Assembly: GCA_052387735.1 (NCBI GenBank)
Contig: JBQTIW010000124.1
Location: 14,255-78,254 of the forward strand
DNA length: 64,000 nt
Direction of reading: 5' to 3'
DNA from: RBC101 sp052387735
GTDB lineage: Bacteria > Gemmatimonadota > Gemmatimonadetes > Gemmatimonadales > Gemmatimonadaceae
How positions within the stretch are numbered: the stretch's first letter is position 1; every line of letters starts with the position of its first letter. A program made the position numbers and the translations under genes. Positions 42,408 through 50,122 of the stretch are shown piece by piece. The notes beneath the pieces are model-generated. The model was given only the letters and a program-made list of their open reading frames with translations, ran no database searches and was not told the origin of the DNA.

Positions 42408-43250
42408 TCAGCCGGCGAGGTACGATCGCAGGCGCCGGAGCATGCGACGGTCGTTCTTTTCGGGATCGTCGCCCTTGGGGGTCTCGATGATCTTCGGGAC
42501 CCGCGCCAGTCGGTCGTCGGTCATGATGCGGCGGAAGGCCCCGGAGCCGATGGCTCCCTCGCCGATGAGCTCGTGGCGGTCGCGACGCGAGCCTAACGGC
42601 ACCTTGGAATCGTTCAGGTGCAGCATCCCCAGCCGCTCGAACCCTACCACGTCGCCAAAGTGGCGCCACACGGCGTCGTAGTCGCCGGCGATATCATAGC
42701 CGGCAGCGAAGACGTGCGCCGTGTCGACGCAGACACCAACGCGGTGCCGCGTGCCGGCGGGGATGATGTCGAGGAGGAGCGCGATTTCCTCGAACGTGGC
42801 GCCGATGGCGGTGCCGCTGCCGGCGGTCATCTCCATGAGACGTCGGGTGTGCCCGGGGACGGTCTCCAGCGCCAGCGTGATCGCGGCCGCATTCCGGGCA
42901 ATGCCGCTGGCCCGATCGTCGATGAAGTTGCCGGGATGCGACACCAACGCGTGCAGGCCTAACGCCTCACAGCGTCGCAGCTCGCACGTGAAGGAGATGA
43001 GCGACCGGCTCCACAGCACGGGATCCGGCGAGGCGAGGTTGATGAGGTAGGAGTCGTGGGCGTTGGTCACCCCGAGCTGGGACGCCGCCACGCCGCTGAC
43101 GAACGCGGAGCGCTCCTCGGCGTCGATGGCGGGCTCGCGCCATTGATTGGCCGTTTTGGTGAAGATCTGCATCGCCGTCGCGCCAATCGCCTTCGCGCGA
43201 GGAAGCGCGGACGAGACGCCGCCGGCCGTAGAGGTGTGGGCGCCGAGCAT
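42408..43250 (-). CDS. nfo: Endonuclease IV (AP endonuclease)
   Basis: The protein has 280 residues. The TIM-barrel AP endonuclease signatures are 'LGAHTSTAGGVSSALPRAKA' with the first zinc His, 'TNAHDSYLINLASPD', 'LVSHPGNFIDD', 'LMEMTAGSGTAIGATFEEIA', 'VGVCVDTAHVFAAGYDI', 'MLHLNDSKVPLGSRRDRHE' and 'PKIIETPKGDD'. It cuts the phosphodiester 5' of abasic sites in base-excision repair and would act after glycosylases such as Tag at 21413. Two CGTTAGGC octamers occur in the gene (near 42592 and 42957). Four bases separate its ATG from the stop of the EnvC-like gene upstream. Confidence 0.94.
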   Translation of the reverse strand: MLGAHTSTAGGVSSALPRAKAIGATAMQIFTKTANQWREPAIDAEERSAFVSGVAASQLGVTNAHDSYLINLASPDPVLWSRSLISFTCELRRCEALGLHALVSHPGNFIDDRASGIARNAAAITLALETVPGHTRRLMEMTAGSGTAIGATFEEIALLLDIIPAGTRHRVGVCVDTAHVFAAGYDIAGDYDAVWRHFGDVVGFERLGMLHLNDSKVPLGSRRDRHELIGEGAIGSGAFRRIMTDDRLARVPKIIETPKGDDPEKNDRRMLRRLRSYLAG

Positions 43251-43254
43251 CAGG

Positions 43255-44445
43255 CTATTGCCGTCTCAGCCACCCCAACGGATCCGTCGCCCGTCCCCGG
43301 GGGCGGATCTCGAAGTGCAGGTGCGGCGCCATCTCCGGATCGGCGCTGCCCACCGCTCCGATGACCGCCCCCTTCGTCACCATCTGGCCCACACGCACGT
43401 CGGCACGGCTGAGCGAGCCATAGACCGAGTAGTCGCCGCCCCCGTGTTGGATGATAATCGTTAGGCCGTATGTTCCGATGGGCGCCACGTAGGTCACCTC
43501 GCCGGCCGAGACGCTCCGCACATTGGTGCCCGAAGGCGCGCCGATGCCGATGCCGTTCCAGCGGACCGAAGTGTTGTTGGGATTGATCACCCGGCCGAAG
43601 CTGTAGAGGATGTCGCCCTCGACCGGCCAGTCCAACCGCCCCAGATCGCTGGTCTTGAGGGTGCTCCCCGAGGGCGCGGTCGCGTTCGGGCGCGCCTCGG
43701 CACGACGCCGCGCTTCCTCCATGGACGCCAGGAGCTGCGCCAGGCGCTGTTCGTCGCGCTGAATACGCGCCAGTCGCTCCCGGACCTGCTGCTGCGACTG
43801 CTGCACGGCGACGAGGCTGCGCTGTCGCTGCCCCTGCATCGAACGCAACCGTGTTTCCTCCTGCGCTTTTTCCTGGCGGTTTCGCTCGATCTCTCCCTGC
43901 AGCCTGACGAGGAGCGCCCGCTGCTCATCGATCTCGGTAAACAGCCCCTCCACCTGCTTGACCACGGATCGATCGTGCAGTGTGAGCTCGTGCAGATACT
44001 TGTACCGGCCGACAAGCTCGCCAAACGTGCGCGCCGAAAGCAGGGCCTCGGTGGTGTACATCGGCCCGCGCTTGTAGATGTCGATCAGCCGGTGCCGAAG
44101 TGATGACCGCTTGCGGACCACCTCCTGCTCGGCCTTTTGCACGGACTCCTCGGCCGCATCGACGTCGCGGGTGATCTCGACCAGCTGGACGTCCAGCTGC
44201 CTGACGAGCCTCGCCGTGGCGTCGGCCTGACGCCGCAGGTTCGTCGCTTCCTCCGAAAGGTCATGGGCCTTCCCCTGCAGGTCGGCGAGGCGTCGCTGTA
44301 GATCCGTGCGCTCCCGCCGAATCGCATCGAGCTCGCTCTGCTGCTGGCGCAACCGTTGCTCCGCGGTCTGCGCGTGGAGCGGGAGGGCAACGAGGGCAAT
44401 GAGGGCAGCGAAGACAAACGGGGAAACGTCCGCCGCGCGGCCCAC
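43255..44445 (-). CDS. EnvC-like murein hydrolase activator with coiled coil and LytM domain
   Basis: The protein has 396 residues from a GTG at 44445, which starts a signal peptide ('SPFVFAALIALVALPLHAQ'). Residues about 30-270 form a long Glu/Arg/Gln-rich coiled coil. The C-terminal LytM domain reads 'WNGIGIGAPSGTNVRSVSAG' and then 'HGGGDYSVYGSLSRADVRVG' and 'HLHFEIRPRGRATDPLGWL'. The catalytic G-I-D motif is replaced by 'GIGIG', as in E. coli EnvC, so it is predicted to activate amidases rather than cut peptidoglycan. It follows ftsX by 59 bases (a gap holding a GGGAGAC-type array), which supports an FtsEX-EnvC division complex acting in the periplasm. Confidence 0.88.
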   Translation of the reverse strand: MGRAADVSPFVFAALIALVALPLHAQTAEQRLRQQQSELDAIRRERTDLQRRLADLQGKAHDLSEEATNLRRQADATARLVRQLDVQLVEITRDVDAAEESVQKAEQEVVRKRSSLRHRLIDIYKRGPMYTTEALLSARTFGELVGRYKYLHELTLHDRSVVKQVEGLFTEIDEQRALLVRLQGEIERNRQEKAQEETRLRSMQGQRQRSLVAVQQSQQQVRERLARIQRDEQRLAQLLASMEEARRRAEARPNATAPSGSTLKTSDLGRLDWPVEGDILYSFGRVINPNNTSVRWNGIGIGAPSGTNVRSVSAGEVTYVAPIGTYGLTIIIQHGGGDYSVYGSLSRADVRVGQMVTKGAVIGAVGSADPEMAPHLHFEIRPRGRATDPLGWLRRQ

Positions 44446-44504
44446 GAGCGCACGTCCGACGGCGACCTCCCGCCTCCGGCCTCCCGTCTCCCGTCTCCGG
44501 TCTC

Positions 44505-45356
44505 TCACGACACTTTCCGGATCTGCCGGCCGACCGAGACGGCGCTGCCCAGCACACCGATGAGCGCGCCCCCGAGCAAGCCAAGCAGCGCAAGCCGCAG
44601 CTCGAAAAACTCGGTCTGGATGAAATATCTGCTGATCACCTGGCTGGCGATCCAGGTCAGCAACAGCGCGAGCAGTCCGCCGAGGACACCTTTGACGCAT
44701 CCTTCGATCAGGAAGGGCCGCCGAATGAACCCGTCGGTGGCCCCGACCAGGCGCATGATGGAGATCTCACGGGCACGTGCCATCACCGCCATCCGAATCG
44801 TGGCGCTGATGATGATCACGGCGACCGCGGCGAAGGCCAGGCCCAGGATGATCCCGGCCGCCGTAGCGACGTTCCGGATCGTGTACAGCTTCTGCACCCA
44901 GTCGGCGCCGAAGCGTACGTCGTCCACGAAGTCAAACCCGCGAATGCGTTCGGAGACATCCGCGACCATGGCGGGCGTGCGGTAGCCGTCGCGGAGCCGT
45001 ATGTCGATGGAAGCGGGCAGGAATCCGGCCTCGAAGACGTCCTGAAACTCGCGCAATTCGCTCCGGGCGCGCTCCAGCGCCTGTTCCGGCGTCACGTATT
45101 CGACGCGTGACACTTCGGGATAGCCACCGATCACTCTCATCGCCTCGGCGATGACCTCGGCAGACGTCTCGTCCTCGAGGAAGGCACGGATCTCCACCCG
45201 CGACTCGACCTGTTGGAGTGCCGTTCGCAGGTTGAGGGCGACCAACGAAAAGAGCCCGAAGGCGAACAGCGAGAATGCGATCGTCGTGATCGACAGCGCG
45301 CTCAGCATCGGGGCGCGGCGGAACCCGATGCCGGCTTCGCGAAGGGCAAGCTTCAT
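44505..45356 (-). CDS. ftsX: Cell-division permease-like protein FtsX
   Basis: The protein has 283 residues and four transmembrane helices. The first follows 'FRRAPMLSALSITTIAFSLF' and is succeeded by a periplasmic domain of about 120 residues ('VEIRAFLEDETSAEVIAEAM' to 'RFGADWVQKLY'). The C-terminal three-helix bundle includes 'MAVMARAREISIMRLVGATD', the typical FtsX/MacB cytoplasmic coupling motif, and 'IEGCVKGVLGGLLALLL'. It transmits the FtsE ATPase cycle to the EnvC-like activator. Its ATG overlaps the ftsE stop by 4 bases. Confidence 0.95.
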   Translation of the reverse strand: MKLALREAGIGFRRAPMLSALSITTIAFSLFAFGLFSLVALNLRTALQQVESRVEIRAFLEDETSAEVIAEAMRVIGGYPEVSRVEYVTPEQALERARSELREFQDVFEAGFLPASIDIRLRDGYRTPAMVADVSERIRGFDFVDDVRFGADWVQKLYTIRNVATAAGIILGLAFAAVAVIIISATIRMAVMARAREISIMRLVGATDGFIRRPFLIEGCVKGVLGGLLALLLTWIASQVISRYFIQTEFFELRLALLGLLGGALIGVLGSAVSVGRQIRKVS

Positions 45357-46048
45357 GGCGTGATCACCGCCTTGCGCCGTTTTTCATCGGCCGAGTCGTA
45401 GACGACCTGCCCGCGATTGACTTCGAGGACGCGGCACTCGGAACGCTTCACCAGCTCGAGGTTGTGCGTGGCCATGATCACCGCCGTACCGGCGGCGTTG
45501 ATGTCGCGGAGCAGCTGGAACACACCACGTGTCGCCCGATCATCGAGGTTGCCGGTGGGCTCGTCGGCCACCAGCACGAACGGATCGTTGGCCAGCGCGC
45601 GGGCGATCGCGACCCGCTGCTGTTCGCCGCCACTCAGTTCGCGCGGAAAGTTCGTCGCTTTGGAGGCCAGTCCGATCTGAGAAAGCAGGCGCGATACCTT
45701 CGAGCGGATCTTCTCCGGCGCGGTCCCGATCACTTCGAGCGCAAAGGCGATGTTCGCCTCCACCGTGCGATCCTCGAGGAGACGAAAATCCTGAAAGACC
45801 ACCCCGAGTCTCCGCCGGAGCAGTGCGATCTCGCGGCGCTTTACTCCTTTGGAGCGGGTCCCGCTGACCCAGACATCGCCGCGTGAGGGCAGCTCATCCA
45901 TGTAGATGAGCTTGAGGATGGAGCTTTTCCCCGCGCCACTCGGCCCCGTCAGGAAAACGAACTCTCCCTTATTGACCGCGAACGAAACGTCACTCAGCGC
46001 GACGCCCGTGCGGGGATACTCCTTGAAGACGTTGGCGAAGCGGATCAA
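45353..46048 (-). CDS. ftsE: Cell-division ATP-binding protein FtsE
   Basis: The protein has 231 residues. The ABC ATPase motifs are complete: Walker A 'LTGPSGAGKSSILKLIYMDE' (from about residue 34), Q-loop 'GVVFQDFRLLEDRTVEANIA', signature 'LSGGEQQRVAIARALANDPF', Walker B 'VLVADEPTGNLDDRATRGVF' and H-loop 'VIMATHNLELV'. It pairs with FtsX at the septum. The C-terminal extension 'RGQVVYDSADEKRRKA' is short. It is the first gene of ftsE-ftsX-envC, and its promoter should lie in the repeat-bearing gap 46049-46191. Confidence 0.95.
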   Translation of the reverse strand: MIRFANVFKEYPRTGVALSDVSFAVNKGEFVFLTGPSGAGKSSILKLIYMDELPSRGDVWVSGTRSKGVKRREIALLRRRLGVVFQDFRLLEDRTVEANIAFALEVIGTAPEKIRSKVSRLLSQIGLASKATNFPRELSGGEQQRVAIARALANDPFVLVADEPTGNLDDRATRGVFQLLRDINAAGTAVIMATHNLELVKRSECRVLEVNRGQVVYDSADEKRRKAVITP

Positions 46049-46055
46049 GCGGCGA

Positions 46056-46177
46056 GAACGGGTGAACGGGTGAACGGGTCAACGGGTGGTCACATCGCGA
46101 CGACCCACCTATTGTCGGACACTTTGACCGAGGCAAAGGTAACCAATCGCATCCGTTCACCCGTTCACACGTTTACC
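46056..46177. repeat. Inverted element with GAACGGGT 8-base arms
   Basis: The left arm is GAACGGGT in tandem: three perfect copies plus CAACGGGT (46056-46087). The right arm is CGTTCACC, CGTTCACA, CGTTTACC (46154-46177). It fills the gap between the trans-sulfuration gene (ends 46192) and ftsE (starts 46048). It may contain a terminator for the upstream unit as well as the ftsE promoter. Confidence 0.7.
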
Positions 46178-46191
46178 AGTTCTCCTTGCGC

Positions 46192-47349
46192 TTACGACAG
46201 AGCGCCCTGGACGTCTGCGATCAGGTCGCCGATGTCCTCGATCCCCACGCTGACGCGGACGAAACCATCGACGATCCCCGCCGCCTCACGCTCCTGGACT
46301 GTGAGCTCGGTGTGTGAGGAGAAGCGCGGCTCGCTGACCAGCGAATCGACGCCGCCGAGGGAAGGCGCGTGCCGGATCACGGAGAGCTTGCTCACAAAGC
46401 GCTCGGCTGCGTCTCCCCCGCCCTTGAGCACGAGCGCCATCATGCCGCCGAAGCCCTTGAGGGTAGCGCGTGCGATCTCGTGGTCGGGGTGCGTGGCGAG
46501 GCCGGGGTAGAGCACTCGCGATACTGACGGATGCGCTTCGCACCACTGCGCGAGCCGCAGTGCGTTCTCGTTGTGGCGGCTGACCCGCACATCCAGCGTC
46601 TTGAGGCCACGCTCGAGCAGCCAGGCGGCGAATGGATCCGGTGCCTGACCCCACACGATCATCTTCTGGCGCACGCCTTCGATGAACTGCGCGGTGCCGG
46701 CGACCACGCCGCCTAACACATCGTGGTGGCCGTTGAGAAACTTGGTCGCTGAGTGGATCACGACATCGGCGCCGTGTTCCAACGGACGGAAGTTCACGGG
46801 GCTGGCAAAGGTCGAGTCGACCACCATGGCGAGCCCATTCTCCTGGGCGAGGACACGAATCTGGCGCAGGTCGAGCACGCGGCACGTCGGGTTCACGGGC
46901 GACTCCACGAAGATCGCGCGCGTCTCCTTGCGCAGTTTCTGCCGCCAGATCCGGGATTCGGTTGGGTCGACGAGCGTCACGTCGATTCCCATCATGGCGA
47001 ATTCCTCGACGAGGAGCCGGCGTGTGCCGCCGTAGATCCATTCCGACGCGAGCAGGTGGTCACCGGGGCGGAGGAGGGCAAACAAGGCGCAGGCCGTTGC
47101 CCCTTGCCCGCTGGAGAGCAGCAGCGCCGCCTCGGCGCCCTCGAGCGCCGCGATCGTCCGCTGGAGGCGATCGGCGTTGGGGGCGTTGCCGTAGCGCGGG
47201 TACCGGAGTCCCTCGTCGGTGCCGACAGGTTGCAGGTAGTTCACGGACTGCACGAGGGGGAATACCACCGGGGCTCCGGTGGGGGCCGAGTCGTCCGCGC
47301 CGTGAACCGCGAGAGTTGCGAGTCGCAGGGGTACACGTCGTGCGGCCAT
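46192..47349 (-). CDS. Cys/Met-metabolism PLP enzyme (cystathionine gamma-synthase/lyase type)
   Basis: The protein has 385 residues from the ATG at 47349. It is a fold-type I PLP enzyme: 'YPRYGNAPNADRLQRTIAAL', 'ALLLSSGQGATACALFALL', 'YGGTRRLLVEEF', 'VESPVNPTCRVLDLRQIRVL', 'MVVDSTFASPVNFRPLEHGA' and the PLP lysine in 'VIHSATKFLNGHHDVLGG'. It ends with 'VRVSVGIEDIGDLIADVQGA'. Sequence alone does not separate gamma-synthase, beta- or gamma-lyase, or O-acetylhomoserine sulfhydrylase. It starts 13 bases after the stop of the 98-residue gene, so it is the last member of the six-gene unit. Confidence 0.92.
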   Translation of the reverse strand: MAARRVPLRLATLAVHGADDSAPTGAPVVFPLVQSVNYLQPVGTDEGLRYPRYGNAPNADRLQRTIAALEGAEAALLLSSGQGATACALFALLRPGDHLLASEWIYGGTRRLLVEEFAMMGIDVTLVDPTESRIWRQKLRKETRAIFVESPVNPTCRVLDLRQIRVLAQENGLAMVVDSTFASPVNFRPLEHGADVVIHSATKFLNGHHDVLGGVVAGTAQFIEGVRQKMIVWGQAPDPFAAWLLERGLKTLDVRVSRHNENALRLAQWCEAHPSVSRVLYPGLATHPDHEIARATLKGFGGMMALVLKGGGDAAERFVSKLSVIRHAPSLGGVDSLVSEPRFSSHTELTVQEREAAGIVDGFVRVSVGIEDIGDLIADVQGALS

Positions 47350-47362
47350 GTGCTTGCCCTCT

Positions 47363-47659
47363 TTAGGCGTACTTGTCGGTGGTGTCGTAGTCGGGTTTCT
47401 GGAGTCGGATGACTTCAGAGACGCTGACGCCGGAGATGTCCCGCAGGACGGCGCCCCCGCGGGGCACGGCATCGTCGATGATCACGGTGGCGAGCTCGGA
47501 TCGGCGCGGGCCCTCCACCCAGGCCAGCTCGCCGTCGCTCAGCAACCGCGCCCGCGCCTCTTCACCGGACACGCGGACCTGCGGACCGCGCTCCGCTTCA
47601 CCACGGCGCGTGGCATGGAACCCGACGACGTGCAGTGGAGGATTGGAACGTGGGCTCAC
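47363..47659 (-). CDS. 98-residue protein of unknown function in the kinase/partner-switch operon
   Basis: The GTG at 47659 overlaps the upstream stop by 4 bases (GTGA), which decides this start. The protein reads 'PLHVVGFHATRRGEAERGPQ', 'VRVSGEEARARLLSDGELAW' and 'RSELATVIIDDAVPRGGAVL', predicting a small beta-rich domain. The 'SGEEARARLLSDGELAWVEG' stretch loosely resembles the double-psi barrel at the end of molybdopterin oxidoreductases and aspartate decarboxylase-like folds, but I cannot support a function. The coupled start makes it a genuine operon member. Confidence 0.6.
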   Translation of the reverse strand: MSPRSNPPLHVVGFHATRRGEAERGPQVRVSGEEARARLLSDGELAWVEGPRRSELATVIIDDAVPRGGAVLRDISGVSVSEVIRLQKPDYDTTDKYA

Positions 47660-48216
47660 GACGCATGCGGCAGCGCGACGAAGCCGTCGTCGCGCCTGAC
47701 CACCAGCCGCCGCTCCCACAGTTCGTCGAGCACGCGCGTGCACATGTCTGCCGGCTCGCCCAGCTCCTCCTCGACCTGTCGTGGTACGATCGGTCCGCGT
47801 TGGCGCACGATGTGCCAGACGCGCCGGGCGCCGTCGTCGAGCGTTCCGACGAGGCGCACTCCACCGCTGTCATCCTGCACGATGACCGCGAGGTTGTACC
47901 GCTCGAGGACCGCTTCGATCGCTTCCAGATGCGCGTCGTGGACCCCGCGGATCAGAAAATAGGTCCGAGGATGCTCGCCGGCGCGCTGATACGCATCGAG
48001 CAGCTTGCCGACGATCTCGTCGGCACACGAGAAATCGAGCAGCGTGACGTGCGAGAAATCGATGATGGTCACGTTAGGCTCGGGGAGCTCGGCGAGTGCT
48101 TCCTCGATGGCCTTGCGTACGGTGGCGCCGGTGGGGCGCGTGACGAGATTGGAATACAGGTCGCAGACCGTGCGGCGGAGCACGGAGCTGACATCGATGG
48201 CGATGTGGTAAGTCAC
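47656..48216 (-). CDS. STAS-like (DUF4325-type) protein with C-terminal winged helix
   Basis: The protein has 186 residues. The N-terminal half (about 1-115) has an anti-anti-sigma-like core: 'NVTIIDFSHVTLLDFSCADE' aligns with the STAS strand and helix that normally carry the phosphorylated Ser in D-S-S-G. A Ser is present here in 'LDFSCAD'. The C-terminal half (about 120-186) reads as a winged-helix domain: 'DDGARRVWHIVRQRGPIVPR' followed by 'VLDELWERRLVVRRDDGFVA'. It overlaps the ATPase gene upstream and the 98-residue gene downstream by 4 bases each. Inferred role: partner of the adjacent HATPase, perhaps linking its state to DNA binding. Confidence 0.75.
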   Translation of the reverse strand: MTYHIAIDVSSVLRRTVCDLYSNLVTRPTGATVRKAIEEALAELPEPNVTIIDFSHVTLLDFSCADEIVGKLLDAYQRAGEHPRTYFLIRGVHDAHLEAIEAVLERYNLAVIVQDDSGGVRLVGTLDDGARRVWHIVRQRGPIVPRQVEEELGEPADMCTRVLDELWERRLVVRRDDGFVALPHAS

Positions 48217-49103
48217 CGCGGCGGTACCCGTTCCGGGATCGTGATTTGCACCTGCGCGCCAGGGAACGCCGGGATGTCCTCCCGGAGCGGAACGTCGTCA
48301 TCCCAGCCAGGAACGATGGCGATCCGTGCCGTACCGCTGCGGATGGCCAGTTTCCCTTCCCACTTTCCCACGTACCGTCGCACGCCGGCGAGCCCCTGAC
48401 CTCGACCCGGATCACGAAAACGACTCACACCGCGGATCAGTGCGTCTTCCAGCGCCATGGCATCGTCCCAGCGGTCGCTGAGCTTCCGCCCCTGGGCACT
48501 CTCCAGCGATGTGCGGAACCCGACGCCGGCATCGCAGACGGCGATCACGACCACGCGCCGTCCCAGTCGCTGCCGGTAGCGGTAGGTCTGCACGGCCACC
48601 CACCCGGTCGTCTGGGCGTGCTCCACGATGTTCTGACAAACTTCAGACAGCGTCATGGCAAAGCGCATCGTGGCCATCGGGTCCAGGTTCAACTCGTTGA
48701 CGAGGATCGACTGCGCCTTGGCCTGGATCTTCTCCACCACATCGTGCACGTCATCGCTGCGCGCCACCGACGTGATCTCGAGGAGGACGTTGGACTCGAC
48801 GGCTGCGCCGCGCGGGCGGGGCACGTGCCCGTGAATCTCGAACAACCGCTCGGCGTGTTCGTAAAACCCTGCGCGCTGCCAGTAACTCGCCGTCTCCTCG
48901 GTCTCGGGGCCCGTGAACGCGGGGAGTTCCACCCGCGATTGCGCAAGCGTCAGCAGCGCCGTCAAGCCGTAGGGCGACGACCAGCGCGTGTGTCGCGCAT
49001 CAACCAGGATCTTGTGGTCGAGGGGAACCGGTGCGAGCTGCTCGAGCACTTGTTCGAACGTCTGGTCGTCGAGCGAAGGTGGGACGGTAATGACGGTGGT
49101 CAC
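48213..49103 (-). CDS. STAS-like/GHKL ATPase (anti-sigma-kinase-like) protein
   Basis: The protein has 296 residues. The N-terminal domain ('DHKILVDARHTRWSSPYGLT') looks STAS-like. From about residue 120 a GHKL ATPase domain follows, with N-box 'MTLSEVCQNIVEHAQTTG', G1 box 'VIAVCDAGVGFRTSLES' and G2 box 'RDPGRGQGLAGVRRYVGKWE'. This is the domain of SpoIIAB/RsbW-type kinases; no His-kinase phosphoacceptor is present. It overlaps the PfkB gene and the STAS-like gene by 4 bases each. It probably phosphorylates, or binds nucleotide-dependently, the STAS protein encoded next to it. Confidence 0.78.
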   Translation of the reverse strand: MTTVITVPPSLDDQTFEQVLEQLAPVPLDHKILVDARHTRWSSPYGLTALLTLAQSRVELPAFTGPETEETASYWQRAGFYEHAERLFEIHGHVPRPRGAAVESNVLLEITSVARSDDVHDVVEKIQAKAQSILVNELNLDPMATMRFAMTLSEVCQNIVEHAQTTGWVAVQTYRYRQRLGRRVVVIAVCDAGVGFRTSLESAQGRKLSDRWDDAMALEDALIRGVSRFRDPGRGQGLAGVRRYVGKWEGKLAIRSGTARIAIVPGWDDDVPLREDIPAFPGAQVQITIPERVPPR

Positions 49104-50119
49104 GAGGGGATCAAGTCGCCGCGAAGATGGTGCGCGAGCCCGGTTGCGCCGCGAAACTCCACGTTGCGCGCCGCGGCCCGCACGGCGTTCTGTAACGCGT
49201 CCGCAAACGTATCACCACAAAGCAGTCGCGAGAAGAGTGTCGCGCCGAAGACGTCGCCGCATCCTGTCGGGTCGGTGTCTGCCTTCTGGACACGTGGCGT
49301 TGCGGCAGCAATGAGCGCGGTGCGCACGGCGCCCGACACGAAGGCAGCATCACCGCGACGGCCGAGATCGTGGAGACGCTCGAAGCCTGGAGCCGTGACG
49401 TAAATCGCACCGCGCGAACCCAATGTCACTACAAGGGATGCAACGCCGCAGTTCATCGCCATCGCCGCGAGCTGCATCGGATCGGGCGCAATCATCGACA
49501 TTTCTTCCTCGTTCACTTGCACCAGATCGAAACACCGGAACCACCCCTCGGGGTTGACAAGGCGCTGTGGCGTACGCAATCCGCCAGGCTGAATTGCCAG
49601 CAGGAGAGAGTGCAGGTCGCAATAGATTGGGCCGCTAAAATGTTGGCGAATCAGCTGAGCCACCTCGAGGTCGAGCTCGAAGCCACTGAGCAAGTTGACG
49701 TACAGTGCATCGATGTTGTGCAGCAGCGGTTTGAGTCCGAGCCAGTGCCACGGGGGGACGCCGCCACTCAGGACCTCGCTGCGCCGCTCTTCGCTGAGAT
49801 AGCGGATCTCGACGCGATTGTTCAGCTGCGGCACCTCGATCGGCTCGGCATCGGGCGCGACGCGGCGCATCGTGCGCAGAAACTCCCGGGCGCGAGGCAC
49901 GAGGTCGGTGCCGACCTTGACCAGCGGTACGACTTCCCAGTCGTTAGGCAGCGCCGCGTCGAGCGCCGAGAGCGCATAGGTCACACCGCCCCACTCCTCC
50001 ACCGGCGCCGCCCGCGGATCGCGCCCGTGGATCACGTCCCAGACGAAGGAGCCGATCACGGCCACCCGCTTCTTGACGAGCGGCCGTCCACTCGTCCACT
50101 CGTCCCCTCGTCCACCCAT
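49100..50119 (-). CDS. PfkB-family carbohydrate kinase
   Basis: The protein has 339 residues. The ATG at 50119 is supported by GGAGGGG in the last codons of the ROK gene; a GTG at 50065 would trim the repeat-encoded 'GDEWTSGRPL'. The ribokinase fold is shown by 'RVAVIGSFVWDVIHGR', 'WGGVTYALSALDAALPNDWE', 'ADTDPTGCGDVFGATLFSRL' (anion hole and catalytic Asp in the second PfkB motif) and 'VNEEEMSMIA'. It phosphorylates a sugar or nucleoside, and the substrate is not evident. The overlap with the ATPase gene couples their translation. Confidence 0.85.
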   Translation of the reverse strand: MGGRGDEWTSGRPLVKKRVAVIGSFVWDVIHGRDPRAAPVEEWGGVTYALSALDAALPNDWEVVPLVKVGTDLVPRAREFLRTMRRVAPDAEPIEVPQLNNRVEIRYLSEERRSEVLSGGVPPWHWLGLKPLLHNIDALYVNLLSGFELDLEVAQLIRQHFSGPIYCDLHSLLLAIQPGGLRTPQRLVNPEGWFRCFDLVQVNEEEMSMIAPDPMQLAAMAMNCGVASLVVTLGSRGAIYVTAPGFERLHDLGRRGDAAFVSGAVRTALIAAATPRVQKADTDPTGCGDVFGATLFSRLLCGDTFADALQNAVRAAARNVEFRGATGLAHHLRGDLIPS

Positions 50120-50122
50120 CCC

